From Streptomyces rhizosphaerihabitans (GTDB taxonomy: Bacteria; Actinomycetota; Actinomycetes; Streptomycetales; Streptomycetaceae): 64,000 nt of DNA. How positions within the stretch are numbered: the stretch's first letter is position 1; the number at the start of each line of letters is the position of its first letter. Location: positions 1-64,000 of the forward strand of contig NZ_JAODTZ010000034.1 in the NCBI RefSeq assembly GCF_025399795.1. Reading direction: 5' to 3'. This document shows, piece by piece, positions 7,804-16,451 of the stretch. Below the pieces are notes generated by a model. It was not told where the DNA came from. It searched no databases and saw nothing but the letters and a program-made list of their open reading frames with translations. The position numbers and the translations under genes are program-made.

Positions 7804-7875
7804 TGCCCCCGGCAGGATTCGAACCTGCGCACACGGCTCCGGAGGCCGTTGCTCTATCCCCTGAGCTACGGGGGC
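7804..7875 (-). tRNA. tRNA-Arg, anticodon CCG
   Basis: On the minus strand a complete cloverleaf can be drawn: acceptor GCCCCCG/CGGGGGC, D arm GCTC/GAGC, anticodon stem ACGGC/GCCGT with loop CTCCGGA (anticodon CCG), and T arm GCAGG-TTCGAAT-CCTGC. The total is 72 bases with discriminator A; CCA is not encoded. The gene remains intact after integration, as is usual when an element restores the tRNA 3' end. Confidence 0.95.
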
Positions 7876-8096
7876 GTGTCGGGCGCGTTGTGCGGCGACG
7901 GGTAGAACCCTACCAGCTCCTTCAGGGGTGATCGCCACGTGTTTTGGTCGGGGGCGGGTGGTGTTGCGGGGGGTGCGGGAGGAAGTGGGGGAGTGCTGGG
8001 CGGGTGGGGTGCGTCTGCGGTGGGTGGCGGGGTCCGCACGGGGTGGAAGTGGGGAAAACCCGGACGCGGCGATGGGCGCGGACCTACTCTCGAGTT

Positions 8097-8540
8097 GTGC
8101 CAGGCGTGTCCGGTCGGGTGCTTGTTGTGGACGACAACAAGGTCATCCGGCAGCTGATCAGGGTCAACCTCGAGCTGGAGGGTCTCGAGGTCGTGACCGC
8201 GGCTGACGGTGCCGAGTGTCTGGACGTCGTCCATCAGGTTCGGCCCGATGTCGTCACCCTCGATGTCGTGATGCCTCGGCTCGACGGCCTGCGCACCGCT
8301 GCTCGGCTGCGTGCCGATCCCCGGACGCGGAACCTGCCCCTCGCCATTGTCAGCGCCTGCACGCAGTACGAGGTCGAGAGCGGGCTGGACGTCGGTGTCG
8401 ACGCCTTTCTCGCCAAGCCCTTCGAGCCCTCTGAACTCGTGCGACTCGTAAGGCAGTTGATGGAGCGGCGTGAGGTAAGCGATGGTGTCGTGGGCGGCGC
8501 CGTCGAGGAGACCGAGCGGGCGGGGCGAACCGGTCACTGA
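8097..8540 (+). CDS. Single-domain response regulator
   Basis: 147 residues consisting almost only of a receiver domain: VLVVDDN acidic pocket, phosphorylatable D56 in VVTLDVVMPRLDG, and the conserved Lys in FLAKPFEP. There is no DNA-binding output domain, so it acts through protein contact or as a phosphate carrier. GTG 8097 was chosen because a TACTCT -10-like hexamer ends six bases before it, suggesting a leaderless transcript; GTG 8106 is also possible. No histidine kinase lies beside it. It marks the first host gene next to the element. Confidence 0.85.
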   Translation: MPGVSGRVLVVDDNKVIRQLIRVNLELEGLEVVTAADGAECLDVVHQVRPDVVTLDVVMPRLDGLRTAARLRADPRTRNLPLAIVSACTQYEVESGLDVGVDAFLAKPFEPSELVRLVRQLMERREVSDGVVGGAVEETERAGRTGH

Positions 8541-9290
8541 GCCGTACTCGGTGTCTTGGCCGGTGGAGCGTTCCGGTCTGTTGGCCGGCCGACCCGTGTG
8601 GAGCAGCCCGGTCGCCCATCGATGTATGCCGGACCTGCCAATCGCCGGACGCACCCGTCCCTCTGCCGATGTGGGAGGGGCTGGGCCGGGACTGGGGCCG
8701 GGACTGGTCCAGCCCAAGGTATCGAGGTGTCGCCCTGGGGCGCGGCGAGCAGCAGGCACGCACGCACGCCGAGGGCCGGCCGGGTGCGTCCAGTGTCTCG
8801 GGTGAGAGCCCGGTCCCCGAGCCGGTGGCGGAGTCCGGTGCGAAGTCCGGTCCCGGAGTCCGCCCCACGCCCCCAGTCGTGCCGCCGGAGTAGTCCCGTC
8901 GAGCCGCAGGAGGGGGCTCCGTCGTGCCGCTGAAGTGCGGCCGCCGGAACACGTCCCGAGTCCACTCCCGGGTTGCGGCCCCCGGGGGTCCACGGACCCC
9001 GACCCCCGCTCCCGGACACCGGACGCCCCCAACCCCAGCGGCCGTCTCTCGGACACCGGGGTGCCGCCCCCAGCCCCAGCCACCGTCTCCCGCCGCCGGA
9101 GTGCCGCCCCCACCCCGACCCCCGACACCGGGGTGCCGCCCCTAACCCCAGCCACCGTCTCCCGCCGCCGGAGTGCCGCCCCCACCCCGACCCCCCCCAG
9201 AGACCGCGCCCCCTTCGCGCCCGTCCACATCGCGGACCATCGTCCAAACTCGCTCGCGTACCCACCCCCCTCCTCCCCTAGGCTTGTCCC
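8541..9290. other. 750-bp gene-free, repeat-rich spacer
   Basis: Very C-rich on the plus strand. No reading frame here has a ribosome binding site and a recognisable protein. Degenerate GAGTCCGG/GTCCGG motifs occur around 8830-8880 and a 72-bp tandem repeat at 9052-9195. Position 9279-9284 (TAGGCT) is a -10-like hexamer seven bases before the next GTG. Confidence 0.6.
9052..9195. repeat. 72-bp tandem repeat, two copies plus a partial copy
   Basis: The unit beginning GACACCGGGGTGCCGCCCC at 9052 repeats at 9124 with only two differences seen (CAG to TAA near position 20 of the unit). A degenerate half copy (GACACCGGACGCCCCCAA) precedes it at about 9015. The period is exactly 24 codons, but no convincing gene runs through it. 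Confidence 0.8.
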
Positions 9291-10505
9291 GTGACCCCCG
9301 TCGAGCTCTCCCGTACCGTGCTGTGCGCGGTACGTCGTGCTGTCGACGTGGGGGAACTGAGCGTCCCCGTGCCCGCGAGCGCGGTGGTCACCCCACCGGG
9401 GCCGGGTGGGTGCGGTGACTACGCGACGAACATCGCGTTGCGGCTGGCCGGTCCGGCCGGGCGGCCCGCTCTGGAGGTCGCCGAGATCCTGCGGCCGCAC
9501 ATCGCGAGTGCCCCCGGTGTCGCCGACGTGGCCGTCACCGGACCGGGTTTCCTCAACGTCACCCTCGGGGGTGGAGCGTTCGCCGCCCTGGTGGAAGAGG
9601 TCCTGGAGCAGGGGACGCGGTACGGGTACGGCGACACCCTCGCCGGGCAGGTCGTCGAGTTGCGCGTGCCGCACGACACCCGGGCCGAAGTCGTCGCCGA
9701 CACCCTCGTACGGATCGTGGCCACCCAGGGCGGACGTGCCGAGGTGCGTCACACCGAGCCCGTCAACCTGCGGCCCGTGCCCGCGCCCGAGGACCCCGCC
9801 CCCCTCGGCCCCGACGCCGCCCGCTGGGCGCTGCTTCACCCCGCGCCCCACGACCGGCCCCGGATCAGCGCCGACCACCTGGTTCAGCGCGAGAGCAACC
9901 CTCTCTTCCGTGTCCGTTACGCCCACGCCCGCACCCGGGCCCTGCGCCGCAACGCCGCCGCCCTCGGCCACGTCGGCGCCCCCCACGGCGTACGCCCTCC
10001 GAGCGGCTCCGGCGACCTCGGCCTCACCGAGGCCGTTCCCCATGAAGGCTCGCCCACCCTCTCGGCGGAGGACCTGCGCACCCCCGGTGACACCAGCGTC
10101 CCGACCGGTGCTCGTCGTACGGACGCCTCCCTGGAGATCTCCGCCCGCGCATCCATCCCCGCCTCTCCCGCCTCCCCTGTATCCCCCGTCTCTCTCGCCT
10201 CGGTCCCCCGCGAAGCCGTCCTTCCCAGCCCTCCCCGACAACACGAAGCCGATCTCCTCGCCGCCCTGGCCGACTATCCGCACGCCCTGTGTGTCGCCGC
10301 GCGGCATCGGGCCCCTGACAGGCTGGCGCGGCATCTTGTTGTGACCGCCGACGCTCTTCTCGGTTTCCAGCACGTCGTGCTGCCGCTCGGCGACGAGAAA
10401 CCCTCGGCCGCCCACCGCACCCGGCTCGCGCTCGCCGAAGCCGCCGGGACGGTGCTGGCCGGCGGCCTGTCCCTGCTCGGCATCAGCGCACCCGAATACC
10501 TCTGA
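9291..10505 (+). CDS. nrtL: ArgS-related anticodon-binding protein NrtL
   Basis: 404 residues. The N-terminal 100 residues resemble the additional N-terminal domain of arginyl-tRNA synthetase (GDYATNIALRLAG) and the C-terminus resembles the DALR anticodon-binding domain (NPLFRVRYAHARTRALRRNAA ... LLGISAPEYL). The catalytic Rossmann domain with HIGH/KMSK motifs is absent, so it cannot charge tRNA. A Pro/Ser-rich insertion (about residues 220-310) splits the DALR part. Actinobacteria carry this protein just upstream of lysA, as here; function unknown, possibly tRNA-Arg binding. GTG 9291 appears leaderless behind TAGGCT. Confidence 0.8.
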   Translation: MTPVELSRTVLCAVRRAVDVGELSVPVPASAVVTPPGPGGCGDYATNIALRLAGPAGRPALEVAEILRPHIASAPGVADVAVTGPGFLNVTLGGGAFAALVEEVLEQGTRYGYGDTLAGQVVELRVPHDTRAEVVADTLVRIVATQGGRAEVRHTEPVNLRPVPAPEDPAPLGPDAARWALLHPAPHDRPRISADHLVQRESNPLFRVRYAHARTRALRRNAAALGHVGAPHGVRPPSGSGDLGLTEAVPHEGSPTLSAEDLRTPGDTSVPTGARRTDASLEISARASIPASPASPVSPVSLASVPREAVLPSPPRQHEADLLAALADYPHALCVAARHRAPDRLARHLVVTADALLGFQHVVLPLGDEKPSAAHRTRLALAEAAGTVLAGGLSLLGISAPEYL

Positions 10506-10550
10506 CCAGCAGATGACACAGCCGAAGACACAGCAGAAAGCCCTACAGAC

Positions 10551-11942
10551 ATGAGTCGTTCCGCACATCCCGCCGGGCCCCGTCACGCCGACGTCTTCGC
10601 CGAGGGCCACTACAGCGCCCCGCCCGCCGACCTCAACGCCCTCGACCCGAAGGTGTGGTCGCACACCGTCAGCCGTACGGAAGACGGTGTCGTGAGCGTC
10701 GGCGGGCGCGAAGTCACCGCGCTGGCCGAGGAGTTCGGCACGCCCGCGTACTTTCTCGACGAGACCGACTTCCGGGAGCGGGCGCGTGCCTGGCGCACCG
10801 CGTTCGGGCACGACGCCGATGTCTTCTACGCGGGCAAGGCCTTCCTGTCGCGCGCCGTCGTGCGGTGGCTGTACGAGGAGGGGCTCAACCTGGACGTGTG
10901 TTCCGGGGGCGAGCTGACGACGGCCCTCTCCGCCGGGATGCCCGCAGACCGCATCGCCTTCCATGGCAACAACAAGTCCGAGAACGAGATCCGTACGGCT
11001 GTCGAGGCCGGGGTCGGGCGGATCGTGCTCGACTCCTTCCAGGAGATCGTGCGAGTGGCCCACATCGCGCAGTCCCTGGGCAAGCGGCAGAGGGTGCAGA
11101 TCCGGGTGACGGTGGGCGTCGAGGCGCACACGCACGAGTTCATCGCGACGGCCCACGAGGACCAGAAGTTCGGCATCGCGCTCGCCGACGGGCAGGCCGC
11201 CGAGGCCGTACGGCGGGCGCTCGCGCTCGACGCGCTCGAACTCGTCGGGATCCACTCGCACATCGGGTCCCAGATCTTCGACATGGCCGGCTTCGAGGTC
11301 GCCGCCCGACGTGTGGTCGCGCTGCTGGCCGCGGTGCGGGACGAGCACGGGGTCGAGCTGCCCGAGATCGACCTCGGCGGCGGGCTCGGCATCGCGTACA
11401 CCAGCGACGACGACCCCCGCGAACCGCACGAGATCGCCAAGGCGCTGGGCGAGATCGTCACGAGGGAGTGCGAGGCCGCCAAGCTGCGCACGCCGCGGAT
11501 CTCCGTGGAGCCGGGGCGTGCCATCGTGGGCCCCACCGCGTTCACGCTGTACGAGGTCGGCACCATCAAGCCGCTCGACGGGCTGCGGACGTACGTCTCG
11601 GTGGACGGCGGCATGTCAGACAACATCCGGACCGCGCTGTACGACGCCGAGTACAGCGTCTCCCTCGTCTCGCGCACCTCCGACGCCGAGCCGATGCTCG
11701 TGCGCGTCGTCGGCAAGCACTGCGAGAGCGGTGACATCGTCGTGAAGGACGCCTTCCTGCCCGCCGACCTGGCCCCGGGCGACCTCATCGCGGTCCCGGC
11801 CACCGGCGCGTACTGCCGGTCCATGGCCAGCAACTACAACCACGCGCTGCGCCCGCCGGTCGTCGCCGTGAAGGACGGCGCGGCACGGGTGATCGTCCGC
11901 CGCGAGACGGAGGAGGACCTCCTGCGCCTCGATGTCGGGTGA
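10551..11942 (+). CDS. lysA: Diaminopimelate decarboxylase
   Basis: 463 residues. Decarboxylates meso-diaminopimelate to lysine, the last step of the pathway. The PLP-binding Lys is K96 in FYAGKAF; the phosphate-binding [16 protein letters not shown] and [10 protein letters not shown] motifs and the active-site Cys C391 in GKHCESGD are present. Length is slightly above the E. coli enzyme, with an N-terminal extension of about 30 residues. It starts 45 bases after nrtL and is probably cotranscribed with it. No stem-loop terminator follows; instead there are tandem repeats. Confidence 0.95.
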   Translation: MSRSAHPAGPRHADVFAEGHYSAPPADLNALDPKVWSHTVSRTEDGVVSVGGREVTALAEEFGTPAYFLDETDFRERARAWRTAFGHDADVFYAGKAFLSRAVVRWLYEEGLNLDVCSGGELTTALSAGMPADRIAFHGNNKSENEIRTAVEAGVGRIVLDSFQEIVRVAHIAQSLGKRQRVQIRVTVGVEAHTHEFIATAHEDQKFGIALADGQAAEAVRRALALDALELVGIHSHIGSQIFDMAGFEVAARRVVALLAAVRDEHGVELPEIDLGGGLGIAYTSDDDPREPHEIAKALGEIVTRECEAAKLRTPRISVEPGRAIVGPTAFTLYEVGTIKPLDGLRTYVSVDGGMSDNIRTALYDAEYSVSLVSRTSDAEPMLVRVVGKHCESGDIVVKDAFLPADLAPGDLIAVPATGAYCRSMASNYNHALRPPVVAVKDGAARVIVRRETEEDLLRLDVG

Positions 11943-11951
11943 CCGGAGGGA

Positions 11952-12007
11952 CTTGACCCGAGGGTCTTGACCGTAGGGGCTTGACCGTAGGGACTTGACC
12001 AGGGGGG
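11952..12007. repeat. 14-bp tandem array after lysA
   Basis: CTTGACC recurs at 11952, 11966, 11980 and 11994, always 14 bp apart, in a unit close to CTTGACCGTAGGGR. Four units are clear and a fifth is degenerate. The period is not a multiple of three and the region is non-coding. Confidence 0.85.
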
Positions 12008-12066
12008 CTTCCGGCGGTCCGGGTGACGCCGGGGGCCGGGGCCGGGATGACATCGGGTGTCCAGGT

Positions 12067-12137
12067 GTGACGTCAGGTGACAGGGGGTGACTTCGGGTGA
12101 TCGGATGTACCGGATGTACCGGATGCGCCGGGTGTGT
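12067..12137. repeat. 10-bp and 9-bp tandem arrays upstream of hom
   Basis: GTGA recurs at 12067, 12077, 12087 and 12097 (10-bp period, one helical turn). It is followed directly by CGGATGTAC at 12102 and 12111, and a variant CGGATGCGC at 12120. Together with the 14-bp array, the whole 341-bp spacer between lysA and hom is repeat-built. A hairpin CCGGACG (12208-12214)/CGTCCGG (12230-12236) precedes the hom start. Confidence 0.8.
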
Positions 12138-12283
12138 GCCGGGTGCGCGTCGGGCGGAAGATCTCCTGTCGCCACCCGGCAGGAAAATGAAATGGACGTC
12201 TCACGATCCGGACGAAGGGTAGAAACTCCCGTCCGGTGAGTGAGACTGGTCCAACCGAACGCGGTATGAGGAAACGAGGTCGG

Positions 12284-13576
12284 ATGATGCGTACGCGTCC
12301 GCTGAAGGTGGCGCTGCTGGGCTGCGGGGTTGTCGGCTCAGAGGTGGCGCGCATCATGACGACGCACGCCGACGACCTCGCGGCCAGGATCGGCGCCCCC
12401 GTCGAGCTCGCGGGCGTGGCCGTCCGTCGGCCCTCCCGGGTGCGCGAGGGCATCGACCCCGGCCTGGTCACCACCGACGCGACAGCCCTCGTCAAACGCG
12501 GGGACATCGACGTCGTCGTCGAGGTCATCGGCGGCATCGAGCCCGCCCGTACGCTGATCACCACCGCGTTCGAGCACGGCGCCTCCGTCGTCTCCGCGAA
12601 CAAGGCGCTGCTCGCCCAGGACGGTGCCGCCCTGCACGCGGCGGCCGAGGAGCACGGCAGGGACCTCTATTACGAGGCCGCCGTCGCCGGCGCCATCCCG
12701 CTGATCCGGCCGTTGCGCGAGTCCCTCGCCGGCGACAAGATCAACCGGGTGATGGGGATCGTCAACGGAACCACCAACTTCATCCTCGACAAGATGGACT
12801 CCACGGGGGCGGGTTACCAGGAGGCCCTCGACGAGGCCACCGCGCTCGGGTACGCCGAGGCCGACCCCACCGCCGACGTCGAGGCGTTCGACGCCGCCGC
12901 CAAGGCCGCCATCCTCGCCGGGATCGCCTTCCACACGCGCGTGCGCCTCGACGACGTCTACCGCGAGGGCATGACCGAGGTCACCGCCGCCGACTTCGCC
13001 TCGGCGCGGGGGATGGGCTGCACCATCAAGCTGCTCGCCATCTGTGAGCGGGCCGCCGACGGCGGGTCGGTGACGGCGCGCGTGCATCCCGCGATGATCC
13101 CGCTGACCCACCCGCTCGCCTCCGTGCGCGGCGCGTACAACGCCGTGTTCGTCGAGTCGGACGCCGCCGGTCAGCTGATGTTCTACGGGCCGGGTGCCGG
13201 CGGCGCCCCGACCGCCTCCGCCGTGCTCGGCGACCTGGTGGCCGTGTGCCGCAACAAGCTCGGCGGTGCCACCGGGCCCGGCGCCTCCGCGTACACCCAG
13301 CTGCCCGTCTCACCCATGGGTGAGGTCGTCACGCGCTATCACATCAGCCTCGACGTGGCCGACAAACCCGGTGTGCTCGCCCAGGTCGCCACCGTCTTCG
13401 CCGAGCACGGGGTGTCCATCGACACCGTGCGTCAGTCGGGCAAGGACGGCGAGGCCTCCCTCGTCGTCGTCACCCATCGTGCGTCCGACGCGTCCCTCGC
13501 CGGGACCGTCGAGGCGTTGCGCAGCCTCGACACCGTGCGGGGTGTCGCCAGCATCATGCGGGTTGAAGGAGAGTAA
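12284..13576 (+). CDS. hom: Homoserine dehydrogenase
   Basis: 430 residues. Reduces aspartate semialdehyde to homoserine at the branch to threonine and methionine. NAD(P)-binding VALLGCGVVGSEVA at the N-terminus, catalytic core with GIVNGTTNFIL and GYAEADPTADVEAFDAAAK, and a C-terminal ACT domain (RYHISLDVADKPGVLAQVATVF) that usually gives threonine feedback control. I chose ATG 12284 (next codon also ATG), with GAGG close upstream; an in-frame GTG 12236 would add 16 residues. It begins a threonine cluster with thrC six bases downstream. Confidence 0.93.
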   Translation: MMRTRPLKVALLGCGVVGSEVARIMTTHADDLAARIGAPVELAGVAVRRPSRVREGIDPGLVTTDATALVKRGDIDVVVEVIGGIEPARTLITTAFEHGASVVSANKALLAQDGAALHAAAEEHGRDLYYEAAVAGAIPLIRPLRESLAGDKINRVMGIVNGTTNFILDKMDSTGAGYQEALDEATALGYAEADPTADVEAFDAAAKAAILAGIAFHTRVRLDDVYREGMTEVTAADFASARGMGCTIKLLAICERAADGGSVTARVHPAMIPLTHPLASVRGAYNAVFVESDAAGQLMFYGPGAGGAPTASAVLGDLVAVCRNKLGGATGPGASAYTQLPVSPMGEVVTRYHISLDVADKPGVLAQVATVFAEHGVSIDTVRQSGKDGEASLVVVTHRASDASLAGTVEALRSLDTVRGVASIMRVEGE

Positions 13577-13582
13577 CCAGCA

Positions 13583-14641
13583 ATGACCCACCAGTGGCGC
13601 GGAATCATCGAGGAGTACCGGAACCGGCTTCCGGTGTCCGACAGCACGCCGGTCGTGTCGCTCCGCGAGGGCGGCACGCCGCTCGTACCCGCGCAGGTGC
13701 TCTCGGAGCGCACGGGGTGCGAGGTCCACCTCAAGGTGGAGGGCGCCAACCCGACCGGTTCCTTCAAGGACCGCGGTATGACCATGGCCATCACCCGGGC
13801 GAAGGAGGAGGGCGCGAAGGCCGTCATCTGCGCCTCCACCGGCAACACCTCGGCGAGCGCCGCGGCGTACGCGGTACGAGCCGGGATGGTCTGTGCCGTC
13901 CTCGTGCCGCAGGGCAAGATCGCGCTCGGCAAGATGGGCCAGGCGCTCATCCACGGCGCCAAGATCCTCCAGGTCGACGGCAACTTCGACGACTGTCTGA
14001 CGCTGGCGCGCTCGCTGTCCGACAACTACCCGGTGGCGCTGGTCAATTCGGTCAACCCGGTGCGTATCGAGGGCCAGAAGACCGCCGCATTCGAGATCGT
14101 GGACATGCTCGGCGACGCACCCGACATCCATGTCCTTCCGGTGGGCAACGCGGGCAACATCACCGCGTACTGGAAGGGGTACACGGAGTACGCCGCCGAC
14201 GGCATCGCGCGGCAGACCCCGCGCATGTGGGGATTCCAGGCGTCCGGTTCCGCGCCGATCGTGCGGGGCGAGATCGTCAAGGACCCGTCGACCATCGCCA
14301 CCGCGATCCGTATCGGCAACCCGGCCTCGTGGAAGTTCGCGCTGGCCGCGCGGGACGAGTCGGGCGGTTTCATCGACGAGGTGACGGACCGTGAGATCCT
14401 GCGCGCCTACCGGCTGTTGGCCGCCCAGGAGGGCGTCTTCGTCGAGCCCGCGTCCGCCGCGTCCGTCGCCGGTCTGCTGAAGGCCGCCGAGCAGGGCAAG
14501 GTCGACCCGGGGCAGCGCATCGTCTGCACGGTCACCGGAAACGGTCTCAAGGACCCCGACTGGGCCGTCGCGGGCGCCCCGCAGCCGGTCACGGTCCCGG
14601 TGGACGCGGCGACGGCGGCGGAGCGGCTCGGTCTGGCGTAG
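13583..14641 (+). CDS. thrC: Threonine synthase
   Basis: 352 residues. Converts O-phosphohomoserine to threonine. PLP-binding Lys K62 in [11 protein letters not shown], phosphate-binding [13 protein letters not shown] and [14 protein letters not shown] are visible. Size and motifs are those of the short, plant/actinobacterial thrC1-type enzymes. GAAGGAGAG overlaps the end of hom and precedes the ATG, so the two are cotranscribed. thrB follows after a repeat-filled 492-bp gap rather than directly. Confidence 0.95.
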   Translation: MTHQWRGIIEEYRNRLPVSDSTPVVSLREGGTPLVPAQVLSERTGCEVHLKVEGANPTGSFKDRGMTMAITRAKEEGAKAVICASTGNTSASAAAYAVRAGMVCAVLVPQGKIALGKMGQALIHGAKILQVDGNFDDCLTLARSLSDNYPVALVNSVNPVRIEGQKTAAFEIVDMLGDAPDIHVLPVGNAGNITAYWKGYTEYAADGIARQTPRMWGFQASGSAPIVRGEIVKDPSTIATAIRIGNPASWKFALAARDESGGFIDEVTDREILRAYRLLAAQEGVFVEPASAASVAGLLKAAEQGKVDPGQRIVCTVTGNGLKDPDWAVAGAPQPVTVPVDAATAAERLGLA

Positions 14642-14651
14642 ACCGAGGCCT

Positions 14652-14775
14652 GGTCCGGCGTCGATCCGGGCCCGGTCCGGCCTGAATTCAGGCCTGGTCC
14701 GGCGTAAAACCAGGTTCGGTCCGGCGTGAAACCAGCTCCGGTGTGGCGTGAACCCGCCAGGCGTGAACCCGCCAG
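14652..14775. repeat. 22-bp tandem array in the thrC-thrB spacer
   Basis: GGTCCGG occurs at 14652, 14674, 14696 and 14718 and GGTGTGG at 14740, each 22 bp apart. Two exact 15-bp copies of GCGTGAACCCGCCAG follow at 14746 and 14761. The array contains the perfect palindrome GGCCTGAATTCAGGCC at 14679-14694. Non-coding. Confidence 0.85.
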
Positions 14776-14987
14776 GCGGGGCCGGCCGGGCCCGCCCGAT
14801 CCGGCGGAACCCGTCGAACAGGGCCGGAACGCGCCGTGGGCGGGCGGGAAACCGTCAGAAAGCCGCCGGAAACCGTCCGCTCGCGAGGGTCATCCCTGCG
14901 GCGACCCGACGGGGGGTGCACGAGGGGCTTACGACACGCATCGTGCGCCTCCTGTGCGCCCTATGTCGCCACAGAACCTTCCTTCGA

Positions 14988-14993
14988 TAGGCT
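14988..14993 (+). promoter_or_regulatory. Putative -10 element upstream of thrB
   Basis: TAGGCT fits the TANNNT form of principal-sigma -10 elements and lies about 140 bases before thrB, implying a leader of roughly 130 bases. I cannot find a good -35 at 17-18 bp. The remaining spacer 14776-15133 shows no other feature. Confidence 0.3.
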
Positions 14994-15133
14994 GTACCGA
15001 ACCCGCCCGCCGCATATGCCGCGGTGCCGCGCCGACTTTGCGGACTCAGGGTCCTGTGCCCGTCTGTCGCGGTTCATCTCGCAGTTCTTCGAAAATCTCG
15101 TACATCACGCAGCTCAAGGAGAGTCATCGAGCG

Positions 15134-16063
15134 ATGGCCGGTCCAGCGTTCCGCGCCGCCGCCGTCCGGGTGCGCGTCCCCGCCACCAGCGCCAACCTCG
15201 GCCCGGGTTTCGACGCCTTCGGGCTGTCACTGGGGCTGTACGACGACGTGGTCGTCCGGGTGGCCGACTCCGGGCTGCACATCGACATCGCGGGTGAGGG
15301 CAGCGAGACGCTGCCGCGCGACGAGAACCATCTCCTCGTACGTTCCCTGCGCACCGCCTTCGACCTGCTGGGCGGACAACCGCGCGGCCTCGAGATCGTC
15401 TGTGCCAACCGCATCCCGCACGGCCGGGGCCTCGGCTCCTCCTCGGCCGCCATCTGCGCCGGCATCGTCGCCGCCCGCGCGGTGACGATAGGCGGGGACA
15501 GCAGGCTCGACGACACCGCGCTCCTGGAGCTCGCGACCGAGATCGAGGGACACCCCGACAACGTCGCGGCCTGTCTGCTCGGCGGGTTCACGCTCTCCTG
15601 GATGGAGTCCGGCGCCGCGCGGGCGATCAGGATGGAACCCGCCGATTCCATCGTTCCGGTGGTCTTCGTACCGGGAAAGCCCGTGCTCACCGAGACCGCG
15701 CGCGGTCTCCTGCCGCGCACCGTCCCGCATGTCGACGCCGCCGCCAACGCGGGGCGCGCAGCACTGCTCGTCGAGGCGCTGACCCGGCGCCCCGGGCTGC
15801 TGCTGCCCGCGACCGAGGACCGGCTGCACCAGGAGTACCGAGCGCCGGCGATGCCGGAGAGCGCCGCGCTCGTCGAGCGCCTGCGCGCCGACGGCATCCC
15901 GGCGGTGATCTCCGGCGCGGGACCCACGGTCCTCGCGCTGGCGGACCGCGCGTCGGCCGACAAGGTGGCCGATCTCGCAGGTCAGGGCTGGGCCGCCAAC
16001 CGTCTGGACCTCGACGCCCAGGGGGCGTGCGTGTTGCCGCTCGCACCTGTCGGGGTCAATTGA
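15134..16063 (+). CDS. thrB: Homoserine kinase
   Basis: 309 residues. Phosphorylates homoserine to O-phosphohomoserine, the substrate of ThrC. GHMP-kinase motifs: VPATSANLGPGFDAFG at the N-terminus, the ATP loop PHGRGLGSSSAAI, and the C-terminal VISGAGPTVLAL. ATG 15134 is supported by AAGGAGAG nine bases upstream; the frame stays open far upstream, but that part overlaps the repeat array and is not protein-like. It is physically separated from hom-thrC and probably has its own promoter. Confidence 0.94.
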   Translation: MAGPAFRAAAVRVRVPATSANLGPGFDAFGLSLGLYDDVVVRVADSGLHIDIAGEGSETLPRDENHLLVRSLRTAFDLLGGQPRGLEIVCANRIPHGRGLGSSSAAICAGIVAARAVTIGGDSRLDDTALLELATEIEGHPDNVAACLLGGFTLSWMESGAARAIRMEPADSIVPVVFVPGKPVLTETARGLLPRTVPHVDAAANAGRAALLVEALTRRPGLLLPATEDRLHQEYRAPAMPESAALVERLRADGIPAVISGAGPTVLALADRASADKVADLAGQGWAANRLDLDAQGACVLPLAPVGVN

Positions 16064-16451
16064 CGACGCTCGGTTGCCGGATTTGGAGAGGGGGAATGTT
16101 TGTTGGATCCGGTAGTGTTAACCTCAAGTCTGCACCCGACCCCACCATGGCGAGGTGCTTCGCGTCCCCGTCCGGGACACCCATTCTTCCGGGAGCCTCC
16201 CAAACTGCTACGTGCCTTGCATTGGGTGCTATGCGCTGAGCAGTGCTGAGCACGCTCCGGAACCGGCGTGACCGAGCCGATGACACCGAACCTCAGTGCC
16301 ACGGCTCCGGAATCGTCATCATCAGCAATGTCTTCCGCCGCTTTGGCGGACCACCGCCCCGGCACGGTCCACACAGCAAGGACCAATGCCGGACAGCACA
16401 ACCGGTCGCCGAGCCAGACAGGCCGACGTCCGCTCCAGGGAAGGACCCTTC
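16064..16451 (+). other. rho leader region
   Basis: 388 bp without a recognised gene. It is less GC-rich near 16090-16130, where TAGTGT (16113-16118) could be a -10. In many bacteria rho mRNA has a long leader through which Rho attenuates its own synthesis, and this length would allow that; I see no diagnostic structure. Confidence 0.4.

Larger units (their letters stand above)
1..7805. mobile_element. Integrative conjugative element of pSAM2/AICE type, right portion
   Basis: The gene set gntR/korSA-like repressor, small regulator, FtsK/SpoIIIE transfer ATPase, small spread-type proteins, RepSA-like initiator, Xis and tyrosine integrase, nearly all on one strand with overlapping starts, is the known pSAM2-type actinomycete element layout. 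The integrase end faces the 3' end of tRNA-Arg, the usual target class. I saw no second copy of the tRNA 3' segment in bases 1-300, so attL is outside the window and the element size is unknown. The exact right crossover point cannot be fixed; it should lie within the tRNA 3' half. Confidence 0.9.

Noticed and set aside
8534-9265. CRISPR-like interpretation of the 72-bp repeats
   Set aside because: Only two adjacent copies with no unique spacers and no cas genes; a simple tandem duplication.
7866-11429. Very long open frame on the minus strand opposite the response regulator, nrtL and lysA
   Set aside because: It is the complementary-frame shadow of high-GC genes: it runs antisense through three recognised genes, has Gly/Arg/Val-biased nonsense content and no ribosome site or family.
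12236-12283. Upstream GTG start for hom
   Set aside because: It falls within a hairpin and lacks a ribosome site; the NAD-binding motif starts normally from ATG 12284.
14726-15133. N-terminal extension of thrB through the 22-bp array
   Set aside because: The homoserine kinase begins at ATG 15134 with a strong ribosome site; the upstream part is Pro/Arg-rich and repeat-derived.
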